This document shows, piece by piece, positions 1-7,704 of a stretch of 30,636 nucleotides of DNA. The stretch is from Syntrophaceae bacterium UBA4810 (GTDB lineage: Bacteria; Desulfobacterota; Syntrophia; Syntrophales; Smithellaceae). Below the pieces are notes generated by a model, which saw only the letters and a program-made list of their open reading frames with translations, ran no database searches and was not told the DNA's origin. Each line of letters starts with the position of its first letter. Within the stretch, counting starts at the first letter, position 1. The stretch spans positions 25,848-56,483 of the forward strand of contig DHGA01000043.1 in the NCBI GenBank assembly GCA_002402545.1, read 5' to 3'. The position numbers and the translations under genes are program-made.

Positions 1-591
1 CGTGAAGGATTAAAACTTTTTATTAAAGGCGACAGATGTTATTCGGAAAAATGTTCCTTCGAAAGAAGGGGTTATGCGCCGGGAGATCACGGTCAGTCGC
101 ACAGAAAACAGCATTCCGATTACGGTGTTCAGTTGCGGGAAAAACAAAAGCTCAAAAGAATGTACGGTCTTTTGGAAAAGCAGTTTAGGGGATATTTCGT
201 TAAAGCGGATCGGCAAAAAGGGATTACCGGGACAAATTTGCTGATTTTTCTCGAAAGAAGAATGGACAACATGATATTCCGAATGGGATTTGCCAATTCC
301 AGGGTGGAATCAAGGCAGTTAATCACACATGGCCATTTCCTGGTTAATGGGAAGCCAGTTAATATTCCGTCATATTTGCTAAAAGCGGGAGATGAAATTT
401 GCGTCAAGGAAAGCAGCCGTAAAATAACGAGAATGCTGTCAGCAATGGAAACAGTTGCCCGACGTGGCGTACCTCAATGGCTGGAGCTTGATAAGGAAAA
501 TTTCAAGGCATCCATAAAAATGTTGCCGGTAAGGGAAGATTTAACAATGCCGGTACAGGAACAGCTAATCGTAGAACTCTGTTCGAAATAA
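1..591 (+). CDS. rpsD: Small ribosomal subunit protein uS4 (5' end outside window)
   Basis: Ribosomal protein S4, a primary 16S rRNA-binding protein of the small subunit. The reading frame is open from the first base, beginning REGLKLFIKGDRCYSEKC, so the gene is cut by the window edge; about 196 codons are present and only roughly a dozen N-terminal residues should be missing. Two cysteines of the N-terminal zinc knuckle (RCYSEKC) are visible; the matching upstream pair would lie outside the window, which points to the Zn-binding (C+) form of S4. The S4 RNA-binding domain follows (RRMDNMIFRMGFANSR, then LITHGHFLVNGKPVNIPSYLLKAGD as two adjoining parts). It is followed 42 bp later by rpoA, the usual alpha-operon order. 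A shorter reading from an internal TTG at 133 would lose conserved sequence and is not the real start. Confidence 0.97.
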   Translation, partial: REGLKLFIKGDRCYSEKCSFERRGYAPGDHGQSHRKQHSDYGVQLREKQKLKRMYGLLEKQFRGYFVKADRQKGITGTNLLIFLERRMDNMIFRMGFANSRVESRQLITHGHFLVNGKPVNIPSYLLKAGDEICVKESSRKITRMLSAMETVARRGVPQWLELDKENFKASIKMLPVREDLTMPVQEQLIVELCSK

Positions 592-633
592 AAATAAATA
601 TTTTCATTAACCAGCTAAAAGGTGGGTTTAATT

Positions 634-1617
634 ATGCAGAGGAACTGGTCAAGTTTAATTCGTCCCAAGCGTATTGATGTTGATAAAGTTACGCACACAA
701 ATTTTTACGGAGAATTTACAATTCAGCCGTTGGAGAGAGGCTTTGGTATTACACTGGGAAACGCCCTGAGGCGCGTGTTGCTTTCTTCTATTCAGGGTGC
801 TGCGGTTGTCTCCGTGAAGGTTGATGGAGTATTGCACGAATTTTCAACTCTCCCCGGGATTAAAGAAGATATAACAGATATAATTTTAAATTTGAAGGGT
901 GTTCGTTTTAAGTTGGGTCAGGCAAACGTTAAGGAAGTGCGTATTGACGTTGATCGTCCCGGCCCGATTACCGCGGCAGATATTGTTACCGATGGTACTG
1001 TAGAAGTCTTGAATCCGGAACATCATATAGCTACTATATCGGGGAAAGGGAAATTTAAAGCTTCCCTGGTCGTTAAAACAGGTAAAGGATATATTCCGGC
1101 GAAAAAAGAATTGGATCCGGATCAGCCTGAAGGGACAATTAACATTGACGCAATATTTACACCGATCAAGAAGGTAAATTACGTAGTATCCCACGCGCGC
1201 GTTGGTCAAATAACCGATTATGACAAACTGGTAATCGAGATCTGGACAGATGGTTCGGTGAAACCGGAAGACGCGATTGCATATTCCGCGAAGATACTGA
1301 AAAAACAACTGGATGTTTTTATAAACTTTGAAGAAGTGGAAGAAGAAGTCGAGCAGGTTATAGAAGACGAAAAAGGTGATATTAATAAAATACTGTTGCG
1401 CTCTGTGGAAGATCTGGAACTTTCCGTAAGATCAGCCAATTGCCTGAAAAATGCCGGCATTAACACGATCGGGGAACTGGTAAGAAGGACAGAGGGTGAA
1501 ATGCTTAAGACAAAAAATTTCGGACGTAAATCGTTGAGCGAAATAAAAGAAATTCTTAACGAATATAATTTAAATTTTGGAATGGACCAGGATTCTGTTT
1601 CCGAAGACAGCGATTAA
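634..1617 (+). CDS. rpoA: DNA-directed RNA polymerase subunit alpha
   Basis: Alpha subunit of RNA polymerase, the assembly platform for beta and beta' and a contact for UP elements and activators. The ATG at 634 is chosen because AAAGGTGGG (618-626) sits about 8 bases upstream; an in-frame GTG at 622 would overlap that ribosome binding site. The product is 327 residues, a normal length. The N-terminal dimerisation domain shows the conserved ITLGNALRRVLLSS segment, and the C-terminal domain shows SVRSANCLKNAGI and KTKNFGRKSLSEI, the helix-hairpin-helix region that binds UP-element DNA. An acidic linker (EEVEEEVEQVIEDE) joins the two. It lies between rpsD and rplQ, the standard order. Confidence 0.97.
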   Translation: MQRNWSSLIRPKRIDVDKVTHTNFYGEFTIQPLERGFGITLGNALRRVLLSSIQGAAVVSVKVDGVLHEFSTLPGIKEDITDIILNLKGVRFKLGQANVKEVRIDVDRPGPITAADIVTDGTVEVLNPEHHIATISGKGKFKASLVVKTGKGYIPAKKELDPDQPEGTINIDAIFTPIKKVNYVVSHARVGQITDYDKLVIEIWTDGSVKPEDAIAYSAKILKKQLDVFINFEEVEEEVEQVIEDEKGDINKILLRSVEDLELSVRSANCLKNAGINTIGELVRRTEGEMLKTKNFGRKSLSEIKEILNEYNLNFGMDQDSVSEDSD

Positions 1618-1685
1618 AGATAAGCTGTAACAACAATGGAGTGATAATCTAGGTATTGATTTGCAAGGAAAGGAAGAATTAGGCA

Positions 1686-2189
1686 ATGTATCATGGTAAA
1701 GCTGGCAGAAAATTAGGCAGAACCTCCAGCCATAAAGAAGCTATGTTCCGTAACATGGTTACTTCCGTAATTAAGCATGAACGTATCCGCACCACGGATA
1801 CTAAAGCAAAAGAAATCAGGAAGATCGCGGAGAAGATGATTACCCTGGGTAAAAGGGGTGATTTACACGCGCGCCGTCAGGCATTGGCATTTGTCCGGGA
1901 TAAGGATATGGTTAAGAAGCTATTTGGAGAATTATCTGAACGTTACCGTGAACGCAACGGAGGATATACAAGGATAATAAAGGCCGGATATCGCGTTGGC
2001 GATAACGCGCCGATTTCTATTTTAGAATTGATATCCGATGAAAAGAAAAAGGAAAAAGCAGAAACAAAAGGGAAGGCTAAAAAGAAAGAAAAGACAAAAG
2101 ATAGCGCGGAAGTAAAAACCGCTTCTAAAGAAAAAGCTAAAGTGAAAAAAACCAAAGAAAAAGGTGAAGCAAAAAAAGAAAAAGCTTAA
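1686..2189 (+). CDS. rplQ: Large ribosomal subunit protein bL17 with lysine-rich tail
   Basis: Ribosomal protein L17 of the 50S subunit. The start MYHGKAGRKLGRTSSHKEAM is the classic L17 N-terminus and the ATG follows an AAGGAAAGGAAG-type ribosome binding site. The conserved core ends near residue 118. Residues 119-167 form a low-complexity tail built almost entirely of Lys, Glu and Ala with about 20 lysines, making the protein 167 residues against roughly 115-130 in many bacteria. Such basic tails occur in some L17 proteins and probably touch rRNA or remain disordered (inference). It is the last gene of the alpha operon and is followed directly by an intrinsic terminator. Confidence 0.96.
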   Translation: MYHGKAGRKLGRTSSHKEAMFRNMVTSVIKHERIRTTDTKAKEIRKIAEKMITLGKRGDLHARRQALAFVRDKDMVKKLFGELSERYRERNGGYTRIIKAGYRVGDNAPISILELISDEKKKEKAETKGKAKKKEKTKDSAEVKTASKEKAKVKKTKEKGEAKKEKA

Positions 2190-2220
2190 TTAATTGAGTT
2201 TACACACATAATTATTATAG

Positions 2221-2250
2221 AAGGCAGGGCCGTATGGCCCTGCCTTTTTT
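2221..2250 (+). terminator. Intrinsic terminator of the rpsD-rpoA-rplQ operon
   Basis: A perfect stem of GGCAGGGCC (2223-2231) and GGCCCTGCC (2236-2244) closes a GTAT loop. The flanking AA and TT extend it to 11 bp, and the stem runs into a T tract (2245-2250) with more T-rich sequence after. It begins 31 bp past the rplQ stop codon. This is a textbook rho-independent terminator. Confidence 0.95.
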
Positions 2251-2307
2251 ATTATTGTTTTTTTTTGCAAAATAATGATACGTATCAAAAAAAATGGAGG
2301 TTTGAAT

Positions 2308-2568
2308 ATGGCAGAAAAAAGAATTGGCGAAGTCGTTAAATTTTTTGCGAAACCTTCCGTAGCCGCTGTTAAAATAGAGGAAGGTGAAATTTCCGTTGGC
2401 GATAGCGTAAAATATGTGGGACACACCACTGAGTTTATCGATGTGGTTAAAACAATGGAAGTCGAGAACAAGTCAGTGGAAAAAGCCGTTGCCGGAGACT
2501 TTATTGGCGTAAAAGTATCCGATCGCGTGCGTCCCGGCGATGAAGTGTTCAAAGTTATCCCTGATTAA
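2308..2568 (+). CDS. Stand-alone EF-Tu domain-2-like small protein
   Basis: A small 86-residue protein resembling the beta-barrel domain 2 of translation GTPases (EF-Tu/IF-2), of the kind annotated as 'translation elongation factor-like protein'. The ATG at 2308 is chosen because TGGAGG (2295-2300) lies 7 bases upstream; an upstream ATG at 2275 overlaps that site. The barrel pattern is visible: AAVKIEEGEISVGDSVKYVG, then VENKSVEKAVAGDFIGVKV, then VRPGDEVFKVI. No GTPase domain (no P-loop, no NKXD) is present, so it cannot be a GTPase by itself. It stands alone between the ribosomal terminator and phoB. Its function is unknown; a link to ribosome or nucleic-acid binding is only inference from fold. 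Confidence 0.8.
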   Translation: MAEKRIGEVVKFFAKPSVAAVKIEEGEISVGDSVKYVGHTTEFIDVVKTMEVENKSVEKAVAGDFIGVKVSDRVRPGDEVFKVIPD

Positions 2569-2605
2569 GAATTCAGAGCCCTTTTGCAGTTGATATGGTT
2601 GCGCT

Positions 2606-2634
2606 TTGAACCCAATATTGTTGTATATTTAAAT
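2606..2634 (+). promoter_or_regulatory. Possible promoter upstream of phoB
   Basis: TTGAAC (2606-2611), a 17-base spacer and TTAAAT (2629-2634) give a weak sigma70-like match (four of six at each box) 28 bp before the phoB ATG. The region is AT-rich, so chance matches are likely. Confidence 0.28.
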
Positions 2635-2662
2635 ATTTTGATAAATTAATATTTTAAGAATT

Positions 2663-3361
2663 ATGCCAAAAGTTCTCATTATCGATGATGAAAAAGACAT
2701 TGTCGAGCTGATTGCCTATAATCTCGAAAACGAAAGATTTTCTGTTCTTAAAGCTTTCGATGGGGAAGCGGCACTCAGAATGATAAAATCAAAAAAACCG
2801 GATTTAGCAATCCTTGATTTAATGCTCCCGGGTATGAGCGGGATAGATGTTTGTAAGGCTGTCCGGGCGAATCCGGAAATATCCGATTTGCCGATCATTA
2901 TGTTAACGGCAAAAACGGATGAAGTGGATAAAATTATCGGTTTGGAATTAGGCGCTGATGATTATATGACCAAACCGTTTAGTGTCAAAGAGCTAATGGC
3001 GCGGGTGAGAACTGTGTTGCGGCGCTCTCAGGACGCAAAAAAATCACCCGCGAAAGAAAAATTTCAATATTCCGGCCTGAATATAAATTATGCCTCTTGC
3101 CATGTCATGGTCAATGGGAAACCAGTAAATCTAAGCCCTACTGAATTAAAATTACTATTCTTTTTTTCTGAGCATCCCGGCCGCGTTTATACCAGAGATC
3201 AAATTATTGACAATGTATGGGGGGATGGGACTTTTATCACACCCAGAGCGGTTGATGTTCATATACGGCGTTTGCGCTCGCAAATTGAGAAAGACGTGGA
3301 AAAACCTAAATATATCCTTACTGTGCGCGGCTTTGGATACAAATTCGCGGATATAAAGTAA
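2663..3361 (+). CDS. phoB: Phosphate regulon response regulator, OmpR/PhoB family
   Basis: Transcriptional activator of the phosphate-starvation response. The receiver domain (residues about 1-120) has the acidic pair D8/D9, the phospho-acceptor D52 in LAILDLMLPG, T82 and K104 in MTKPFS, so it should be phosphorylatable. A winged-helix DNA-binding domain follows (about 135-230), ending in the typical ILTVRGFGYKF wing. The length of 232 residues fits PhoB. The ATG at 2663 has only a weak ribosome binding site. The gene sits 113 bp upstream of pstS and a PhoB box precedes pstS, while the partner kinase is at the far end of the pst operon. The PhoB assignment rests on domain type plus this context. 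Confidence 0.9.
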   Translation: MPKVLIIDDEKDIVELIAYNLENERFSVLKAFDGEAALRMIKSKKPDLAILDLMLPGMSGIDVCKAVRANPEISDLPIIMLTAKTDEVDKIIGLELGADDYMTKPFSVKELMARVRTVLRRSQDAKKSPAKEKFQYSGLNINYASCHVMVNGKPVNLSPTELKLLFFFSEHPGRVYTRDQIIDNVWGDGTFITPRAVDVHIRRLRSQIEKDVEKPKYILTVRGFGYKFADIK

Positions 3362-3410
3362 AGCTCATTAATTTTAACAAATCAAAAGATATTCTAATTT
3401 GTTTACACGG

Positions 3411-3444
3411 TTGTCATCAAGTTGTAACTTTCAATTTATATAAT
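3411..3444 (+). promoter_or_regulatory. PhoB box and -10 element of the pst operon
   Basis: TTGTCAT (3411-3417), four bases, TTGTAAC (3422-3428) form an 11-bp-period direct repeat close to the E. coli Pho box (CTGTCAT-N4-CTGTAAC type). Exactly 10 bp after the second half lies TATAAT (3439-3444). In PhoB-activated promoters the box replaces the -35 at this spacing. The element lies in the gap between phoB and pstS, about 30 bp before the pstS start codon. Confidence 0.85.
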
Positions 3445-3474
3445 TCAGCCAATTAAATTTTGGAGGAGAATATT

Positions 3475-4302
3475 ATGTTAAAAATGTTTAAAAGAGTATT
3501 ATGCGTGGCAACTGTATTTGCGCTTATGAGTACCGTAAGCTTTGCGTCTGAATCAGTTGTTTTTAAAGGATCAACTACGGTTTTGCCGATTATTCAGGAA
3601 GCGGTTGAGGCTTACATGAAGGCAAATCCAAATGTGCAGATGTCTGTTTCCGGAGGCGGATCTGGTGAAGGCATCAAGGCGATTATCGATAAAACAACGG
3701 ATATTGCCATGTCGTCTCGTGCGATAAAAAAGGAAGAATCCGAGTTGGCCAAATCCAAAGGTGTAAATGCGGTGGAACATGTGGTTGCCTTCGATGCGAT
3801 AATACCGATTGTTCATCCCAGAAACAAAGTGGCTAATTTAACCATTGACCAGTTAAGCCAGATTTATCAGGGCAATATTACCAACTGGAAGGAAGTAGGT
3901 GGCGATGATTTGAAGATTGTGGCTATTTCACGCGATTCTTCATCAGGAACTTTTGAATCTTGGGATCATTTTGTTATGAAAAAATCAAAAGTTACACCGC
4001 GGGCACAGATGCTTGCTTCCAGCGGCGCGGTTACAACCGCAGTCGGCAAGAACCGTTACGCTATTGCTTATGTCGGCATTGGCTATCTCAATAAAAATGT
4101 GAAAGCTCTTTCGGTAAACGGTGTAAAAGGAACCGCTGAAACAGCTCTTTCCAAAGAATATCCTTTGGCCCGTGAATTGTATGTATATACAAACGGTGAA
4201 CCGACGGGTGAAGCAGCAAAATTTCTTGCCTTTTTGAAGTCAAAAGAGGGGCAGAAAATTGTTGGTAAAGTCGGCTATGTTCCGATGATTTCTTTAAAAT
4301 AG
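3475..4302 (+). CDS. pstS: Periplasmic phosphate-binding protein PstS
   Basis: Phosphate-capturing periplasmic protein feeding the PstCAB transporter. The ATG at 3475 follows GGAGGAG (3462-3468); an in-frame TTG at 3460 would overlap that site. The 275-residue product starts with a Sec signal peptide (MLKMFKRVLCVATVFALM, cleavage expected near SFAS-ES). The phosphate-binding signature is present: FKGSTTVLPI, GGGSGEGIKA and SRDSSSGTFESW. No lipobox cysteine is positioned for lipoprotein anchoring, so a soluble periplasmic protein is expected. It is first in the pst operon, directly behind the PhoB box, and separated from pstC by 141 bp with a hairpin that may keep downstream expression lower. 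Confidence 0.95.
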   Translation: MLKMFKRVLCVATVFALMSTVSFASESVVFKGSTTVLPIIQEAVEAYMKANPNVQMSVSGGGSGEGIKAIIDKTTDIAMSSRAIKKEESELAKSKGVNAVEHVVAFDAIIPIVHPRNKVANLTIDQLSQIYQGNITNWKEVGGDDLKIVAISRDSSSGTFESWDHFVMKKSKVTPRAQMLASSGAVTTAVGKNRYAIAYVGIGYLNKNVKALSVNGVKGTAETALSKEYPLARELYVYTNGEPTGEAAKFLAFLKSKEGQKIVGKVGYVPMISLK

Positions 4303-4333
4303 TTATTTTAAAAAAGTAAAAATAAGAAAAAGG

Positions 4334-4383
4334 TTTTGCAGCGGCTTAAAATAATGTATAAGCTGCTGCAAAATCATTTTTTT
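4334..4383 (+). terminator. Hairpin with T tract between pstS and pstC (attenuator)
   Basis: TTTTGCAGCGGCTTA (4334-4348) pairs with TAAGCTGCTGCAAAA (4359-4373) over 15 bp with one G-T wobble and a 10-base loop. A run of seven T (4377-4383) follows. It lies inside an operon, so it most likely acts as a partial terminator or 3'-end stabiliser that lets pstS mRNA exceed pstCAB mRNA (inference). Confidence 0.75.
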
Positions 4384-4443
4384 ATAAGCTGGCAATAAAG
4401 ATTACTTAATCTATAAAATTTTAAATGAGGTAAAAGGGAACAG

Positions 4444-5331
4444 ATGAACAGGAAAACCAAAGAAATATTCATAAAATACATCTTCTTTGTTTTTGCGCTG
4501 GTCGCCATAATTGTTTTGGCGATGATTGTGTTTTCCCTTTTTCGTGAAGGATTGCCGATATTCCGGCAGGTATCCGTCAAGGATTTTCTCTTTGGCATGG
4601 AATGGTATCCCACCTATGATCCTCCAGATTTTGGTATTTTCCCTCTTATCATCGGTTCTTTCATCGTCACCATAATGGCGACTTTGATTGCGGTGCCCCT
4701 AGGAGTGCTGGCCGCTATTTATATCTCCGAAATCGCCCCGCGGTCGATTAAAGAAGTTCTGAAATCAGTCATCGAGCTTCTGGCCGGGCTTCCGTCGGTT
4801 GTTTTAGGTTTTTTTGGAATGGTGGTTATTGCCCCCATTTTGCAAAATGTCTTCGATCTGCCCACGGGCCTGAATATCGTCAATGCCTCGATGATTCTTG
4901 CGCTGATGGCGATTCCGACAATATCCAGTATTTCGGAAGACGCTCTCTACGCGGTTCCGCAGGAGTTTAAAGAAGCGTCTTATGCTCTGGGCGCGACAAA
5001 GTTTGAAACTATCGCGAAAGTAATTTTGCCGGCGGCTCTATCCGGCGTAACTACCGCAGTAATGCTAGGTATGGCCAGAGCAATAGGCGAAACAATGGTT
5101 GTCTTAATGGTGGCGGGTGGCGCGGCGGCCATTCCGGAAAGTATTTTTGATTCTGTGCGTCCCATGCCCGCAAGTATCGCCGCGGAAATGGGGGAAACTC
5201 CTTACCGCAGTCTTCATTACCATGCTCTTTTTGCCACTGGCATGGTTTTATTCTTTTTGACGCTGACCTTCAATTTAATTGCGGACTATGTCTCGAATAA
5301 ATTTAAACAGACGGGTTCGGCAACTCTATAA
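4444..5331 (+). CDS. pstC: Phosphate ABC transporter permease PstC
   Basis: Inner-membrane permease of the high-affinity phosphate importer, pairing with PstA. The 295-residue product has six predicted membrane spans (first at about 14-34). The binding-protein-dependent permease EAA-type loop is visible as EFKEASYALGATKFETIAKVILPAALSG split across about residues 177-204. The characteristic PstC loop LAGLPSVVLGFFGM is at about 113-126. A ribosome binding site (GAGGTAAAAGGG) precedes the ATG. The stop is followed 13 bp later by the pstA start, so the two are probably co-translated. Confidence 0.95.
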   Translation: MNRKTKEIFIKYIFFVFALVAIIVLAMIVFSLFREGLPIFRQVSVKDFLFGMEWYPTYDPPDFGIFPLIIGSFIVTIMATLIAVPLGVLAAIYISEIAPRSIKEVLKSVIELLAGLPSVVLGFFGMVVIAPILQNVFDLPTGLNIVNASMILALMAIPTISSISEDALYAVPQEFKEASYALGATKFETIAKVILPAALSGVTTAVMLGMARAIGETMVVLMVAGGAAAIPESIFDSVRPMPASIAAEMGETPYRSLHYHALFATGMVLFFLTLTFNLIADYVSNKFKQTGSATL

Positions 5332-5344
5332 AGGGGAAAGATTT

Positions 5345-6223
5345 ATGCGGGATAGTCAGGTGAACACAATGAAATGGCGTTATTTTCAGCAATCATTGTT
5401 TTTTGCTCTTTTCCGCGCCGCGGCCCTGATTATCACTTTGGCTCTGGGCGGTATAATAATTTATATAATTATTAACGGTATATCCGCCATCAGTTGGGAG
5501 TTTATTACCAAGCCGCCCACGCATTCCATGACCAAAGGCGGCATAATGCCCGCGATTCTTGGGACTATATACCTGACAGCTGGAGCGATATCAATTGGCC
5601 TGCCTCTTGGTGTCGCTTCTGCGATATACCTGACAGAATATGCCAAGCAGGGCAGGATGATCAGATTAATCAGGGTGGGGATAAATTGCCTGGCTGGTGT
5701 TCCTTCCGTTGTTTTCGGCCTGTTCGGGCTTGCTTTCTTTGTAATACTTTTCAAGTTTGGTTCGAGCATTTTAGCCGGTTCTTTAACCCTTGGTTTTTTG
5801 ATTCTGCCGACGATAATCGGCGCCTCGGAAGAAGCGCTGAAAGCCGTGCCGCAGACATTTCGGGAAGCTTCGCTGGCTTTGGGCGTATCCAAGTGGCAGA
5901 CCATTTACCGCATTGTTTTGCCTAACGCCATGCCGGGTATTCTTACCGGATCGATTCTTGGTATTGGCCGCGCCGCTGGTGAAACAGCGCCGATAATGTT
6001 TACAGCTGCCGCATTTTTTACTTCCAAGCTTCCCAGTTCAATTTTTGATGAAGTGATGGCCTTGCCATACCATATCTATGTTTTGGCTACGGCAGGAACA
6101 AATATCGAGGAAACGCGGCCCATTCAGTATGGAACGGTATTGGTTCTGGTGGCGCTTGTTTTGGGCATCAATATGGTAGCTATACTTATGCGCGCTTATA
6201 TGAGAAGAAATAAAAGGTGGTAG
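5345..6223 (+). CDS. pstA: Phosphate ABC transporter permease PstA
   Basis: Second permease subunit of the phosphate importer. The ATG at 5345 is chosen because AAGGGGAAAG (5331-5340) is well spaced; a longer frame from 5279 would overlap pstC by 53 bp and add a basic non-family segment. The protein is 292 residues with six predicted spans, the CLAGVPSVVFGLFGLAF loop and the EAA-type motif TFREASLALGVSKWQTIYRI. An in-frame ATG at 5372 (MKWRYFQQ) is a further possible start. It is followed 2 bp later by pstB. Confidence 0.94.
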   Translation: MRDSQVNTMKWRYFQQSLFFALFRAAALIITLALGGIIIYIIINGISAISWEFITKPPTHSMTKGGIMPAILGTIYLTAGAISIGLPLGVASAIYLTEYAKQGRMIRLIRVGINCLAGVPSVVFGLFGLAFFVILFKFGSSILAGSLTLGFLILPTIIGASEEALKAVPQTFREASLALGVSKWQTIYRIVLPNAMPGILTGSILGIGRAAGETAPIMFTAAAFFTSKLPSSIFDEVMALPYHIYVLATAGTNIEETRPIQYGTVLVLVALVLGINMVAILMRAYMRRNKRW

Positions 6224-6225
6224 AG

Positions 6226-6984
6226 ATGGATGCAAATATTATAATCAAACTTAAAAATGTTAACTTCTATTACGGCGAAAACCGAGCGTTAACCGATATA
6301 ACCATGAATTACCAGAAAAATAAAGTTACCGCCTTAATCGGTCCTTCCGGATGCGGCAAATCAACGCTCCTTCGGCTACTAAACAGAATGAATGATTTAA
6401 TTGACGGGACAAGAGTAGAAGGCGAAATACTTTATGAGGATAAAAACATTTACTCCCCCGATCTTGATCCGGTGGAGGTACGGCGCAAGATTGGCATGGT
6501 ATTTCAAAAGCCGAATCCTTTCCCCAAAACTATTTATAATAACATCGCCTATGGCCCGAAACTCAACAAAGTGAGCAGCGCAAATCTGGATGAGCTTGTC
6601 GAGCAGAGTCTCAAGCAGGCGGTTTTATGGGATGAAGTGAAAGATATACTTAACCAATCGGCGATGAATCTTTCCGGCGGCCAGCAGCAGCGCCTCTGCA
6701 TCGCGCGTGCTCTGGCGATGAAACCGGACATCTTGTTGATGGACGAACCGACTTCCGCGCTTGATCCCATTTCCACGGCGAAAATAGAAGAGCTGGTTGA
6801 AGAGCTGAAAAAAGTTTATACAATTATTATCGTTACTCACAATATGCAGCAGGCCGCCAGAATATCCGATGAAACTGCTTTCTTTTATCTGGGAAATTTA
6901 ATTGAATATAACAAAACAGATAAAATATTTACCAAGCCGGATGTAAAGCAAACGGAAGATTATATTACAGGGAGATTCGGCTAG
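6226..6984 (+). CDS. pstB: Phosphate ABC transporter ATP-binding protein PstB
   Basis: ATPase that powers PstCA. The 252-residue product has a Walker A GPSGCGKST (residues 39-47), the PstB-typical GMVFQKPNPFPKTIYNN stretch, signature LSGGQQQRLCIARAL, Walker B ILLMDEPTSALDP and the switch histidine in IIVTHNMQQA. The ATG at 6226 is chosen over a GTG at 6217 because AAAAGGTGG (6212-6220) is the ribosome binding site. It begins 2 bp after pstA stops, consistent with a tight pstCAB operon. All catalytic motifs are intact. Confidence 0.96.
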   Translation: MDANIIIKLKNVNFYYGENRALTDITMNYQKNKVTALIGPSGCGKSTLLRLLNRMNDLIDGTRVEGEILYEDKNIYSPDLDPVEVRRKIGMVFQKPNPFPKTIYNNIAYGPKLNKVSSANLDELVEQSLKQAVLWDEVKDILNQSAMNLSGGQQQRLCIARALAMKPDILLMDEPTSALDPISTAKIEELVEELKKVYTIIIVTHNMQQAARISDETAFFYLGNLIEYNKTDKIFTKPDVKQTEDYITGRFG

Positions 6985-7005
6985 AATTTAACCGGAGGAG
7001 TAAAA

Positions 7006-7704
7006 ATGGAAGAGAGAAAACACACCAGTTTACACTATGAAAAAGAATTACAGGAAATAAAAAATGATTTAATTTACCTGGGTGCCCTTACAGAAAAAGC
7101 AATTCAACTGGCGATGGATTCATTGACTCAGAGAAATTCTGATTTTGCGCGCAAGGTTATAGCTGAGGATGATGAAATAGATAAAAGAGACGCGCAGCTG
7201 GAAGAAAAATGTATTCGTATTCTTGCGCTTCGTCAGCCCACGGCCATCGATTTACGCTTTATTACCACAGCCATAAAAATTACCGGACACCTGGAAAGAA
7301 TCGGAGATATGGCGGTAAATATAGCTGAAAAGGCCATTGAATTGAATGAGTTGCCAAGACTAAAGCCTTATGTCGATTTACCCCGCATGGCCAATTTGGT
7401 AAACGAAATGATCAAGAATTCCTTGGATGCTTTTATAAACGAAAATTTGGAATTGACGCAAAAGGTTCACGAGCACGAGCAGGTTGTCGACGATTTGAAT
7501 GAACAGATATTCCGTGAATTGCTTACTTTTATGCTTGATGATTCAAAAACAATTCAAAGAGCAATATTTATTATGCAGGTATCAAAAAATCTCGAGCGTA
7601 TAGCGGATCATTCAAAAGGCATTGCCGATATGGTCATATATATGATAACGGGTAAATCCGTGAGACATCAGGAATTATTTAAAAATCAAGAGGATCAACA
7701 GTGA
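7006..7704 (+). CDS. phoU: Phosphate signalling protein PhoU
   Basis: Negative regulator that links the Pst transporter to the PhoR kinase. The 232-residue all-helical protein shows the two PhoU repeats, each with its conserved (E/D)XXXD metal-binding motif: GHLERIGDMAVNIAE and KNLERIADHSKGIAD. A GGAGGAG ribosome binding site precedes the ATG. It is 21 bp downstream of pstB, and its stop overlaps the GTG start of the kinase gene by 4 bp (GTGA), so PhoU and the kinase are probably translationally coupled. Confidence 0.95.
   Translation: MEERKHTSLHYEKELQEIKNDLIYLGALTEKAIQLAMDSLTQRNSDFARKVIAEDDEIDKRDAQLEEKCIRILALRQPTAIDLRFITTAIKITGHLERIGDMAVNIAEKAIELNELPRLKPYVDLPRMANLVNEMIKNSLDAFINENLELTQKVHEHEQVVDDLNEQIFRELLTFMLDDSKTIQRAIFIMQVSKNLERIADHSKGIADMVIYMITGKSVRHQELFKNQEDQQ

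Noticed and set aside
886..1308. 140-codon minus-strand open frame inside rpoA
   Set aside because: It lies fully within a clear rpoA and has no family resemblance; a shadow of the sense codons.
5461..5925. Two long overlapping frames (147 and 143 codons) inside pstA
   Set aside because: Both are shadows of the pstA coding sequence; pstA has clear membrane spans and permease motifs in its own frame.
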